From: Verrucomicrobiales bacterium
GTDB lineage: Bacteria; Verrucomicrobiota; Verrucomicrobiia; Verrucomicrobiales; Verrucomicrobiaceae
Direction of reading: 5' to 3'
Length of the DNA stretch: 6,595 nt
Assembly (NCBI GenBank): GCA_003453085.1
Contig: DMMK01000225.1
Location: forward strand, 980 to 7,574
A program made the position numbers and the translations under genes. This document shows, in pieces, positions 6,075 through 6,595 of this stretch. The first letter of the stretch is position 1. Each line of letters begins with the position of its first letter. Under the pieces are notes generated by a model. It made no database searches and was not told the DNA's origin. It saw only the letters and a list, made by a program, of their open reading frames with translations.

Positions 6075-6595
6075 TTACTCAGCGAAGGGCTCCTGAAGGA
6101 CGAACTTCACTGTGCCAGCCTGCTCCTTGAAAAGGATGGCCTTGCCGGGGGAGACGAGCGTTGCACCTGCGTCTGCCACATTGTCTGAAAGGGCGCGCCA
6201 GCCGATACCGCCAACGCCGCCTGTTTTGTAGTAATAGCCGGAGAGGACACCGTCCTGCTCAAGGTAGATGACATCCGCGCTGGCTGCCCCCGTGCCGCCT
6301 GTGACGGCGCTCTGCAGGCCGCTGGCTGCCAGGGTGGTGCTGACGCTGTAGGGATTGTTGATGACCTGGAAACCCGTGTTCACATCAGACACCTGACGGC
6401 CAGGAAGCGTATCACCCGTGACAGTGAGCTCAATGTTGGCCGCACCATCCGCCTTGCGTGTCACAAGAATGGCTGCGCCGGGGGCGATTTCTGTCGCACC
6501 CGCGTCACCCGTCGTGGGGGTGGCGATCTCGCGCCAGACATCAGCAGTGCTGTGATAGCAGTAACCGCTCCGTTCACCAGCAGAGGCCAGATACA
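6075..6595 (-). CDS. Repeat-containing surface protein resembling the TIGR02597 family, C-terminal fragment
   Basis: The frame enters open from the right edge and ends at TAA 6077-6075, giving 172 residues. A GTG at 6464 is in frame, but coding character continues upstream of it, so it is an internal valine and the true start is outside the window. Two related modules are visible. The first opens YLASAGERSGYCYHS (from 6593) and continues VWREI, DAGAT, PGAAILVTRK. The second opens YLEQDGVLSGYYYKT (from 6266) and continues GWRAL, DAGAT, PGKAILFKEQ. The two start points are 109 codons apart. The layout, the Y-L-G-SGY-Y signature and the neighbourhood recall the verrucomicrobial repeat family TIGR02597, whose function is unknown; I cannot verify this with a profile search. 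No enzyme motif is seen. As the first visible gene of the operon it probably encodes an exported partner of the two proteins downstream, though its own signal peptide is not in the window. Confidence 0.8.
   Translation of the reverse strand, partial: YLASAGERSGYCYHSTADVWREIATPTTGDAGATEIAPGAAILVTRKADGAANIELTVTGDTLPGRQVSDVNTGFQVINNPYSVSTTLAASGLQSAVTGGTGAASADVIYLEQDGVLSGYYYKTGGVGGIGWRALSDNVADAGATLVSPGKAILFKEQAGTVKFVLQEPFAE

Noticed and set aside
6075..6464. A start of the TIGR02597-like gene at GTG 6464
   Set aside because: The frame stays open to the right edge and the upstream part carries the first copy of the repeat module in register, so this GTG is an internal valine.
1..6595. tRNA or rRNA genes, CRISPR arrays, insertion sequences
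   Set aside because: No cloverleaf or T-loop motif, no regularly spaced repeats, and no transposase or integrase sequence was seen on either strand.

Overview
The window most likely comes from a Verrucomicrobiota genome, probably a Prosthecobacter- or Verrucomicrobium-like member of the Verrucomicrobiales. This is inferred from the protein content: very large secreted proteins with stacked immunoglobulin-like and putative-Ig modules, a repeat-bearing surface protein resembling the family catalogued from Verrucomicrobia as TIGR02597, and a C-terminal 'KTGLITGSF ... FEGV' module typical of that phylum. It is recognition from memory, not a database result.

Left edge (1-160): the last 30 codons of a plus-strand gene for ribosomal protein bL31, followed by a clear rho-independent terminator. 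Converging on it from the right (821 down to the left edge) is a minus-strand gene for an exported, helical, TPR-like protein of unknown function. It is easily missed because its frame has no stop codon inside the window. The same open frame passes through the bL31 terminator and antisense to the end of the bL31 gene. Either two coding regions overlap tail to tail by at least 94 bases, or the reading frame has been disturbed near its 3' end.

822-1254: a 433-base gap with no convincing gene. It must hold the promoter and leader of the helical-repeat gene. It also has two 8-9 bp inverted repeats and, at 1195-1226, a textbook terminator for the operon arriving from the right.

1255-6595: three minus-strand genes in the same direction with gaps of 34 and 43 bases, ending in the one terminator, so probably an operon. 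In order of transcription they are: (1) the C-terminal 172 residues of a repeat-containing protein of the TIGR02597 type, entering from the right edge; (2) a 924-residue secreted protein with a signal peptide, a verrucomicrobial N-terminal domain, three Ig-like domains, one putative-Ig domain and a large beta-rich C-terminal region; (3) a 655-residue exported protein with a parallel beta-helix-like body resembling one common in Bacteroidota, capped by an FN3-like domain. The two complete proteins have export signals and the third is inferred to be exported. None shows a catalytic motif. The best reading is a set of cell-surface or extracellular structural/adhesive proteins made together; their joint function is not known from the sequence. 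Both downstream start codons lie behind G-free mRNA with no Shine-Dalgarno motif.

No tRNA, rRNA, CRISPR array, transposase or phage gene was seen.
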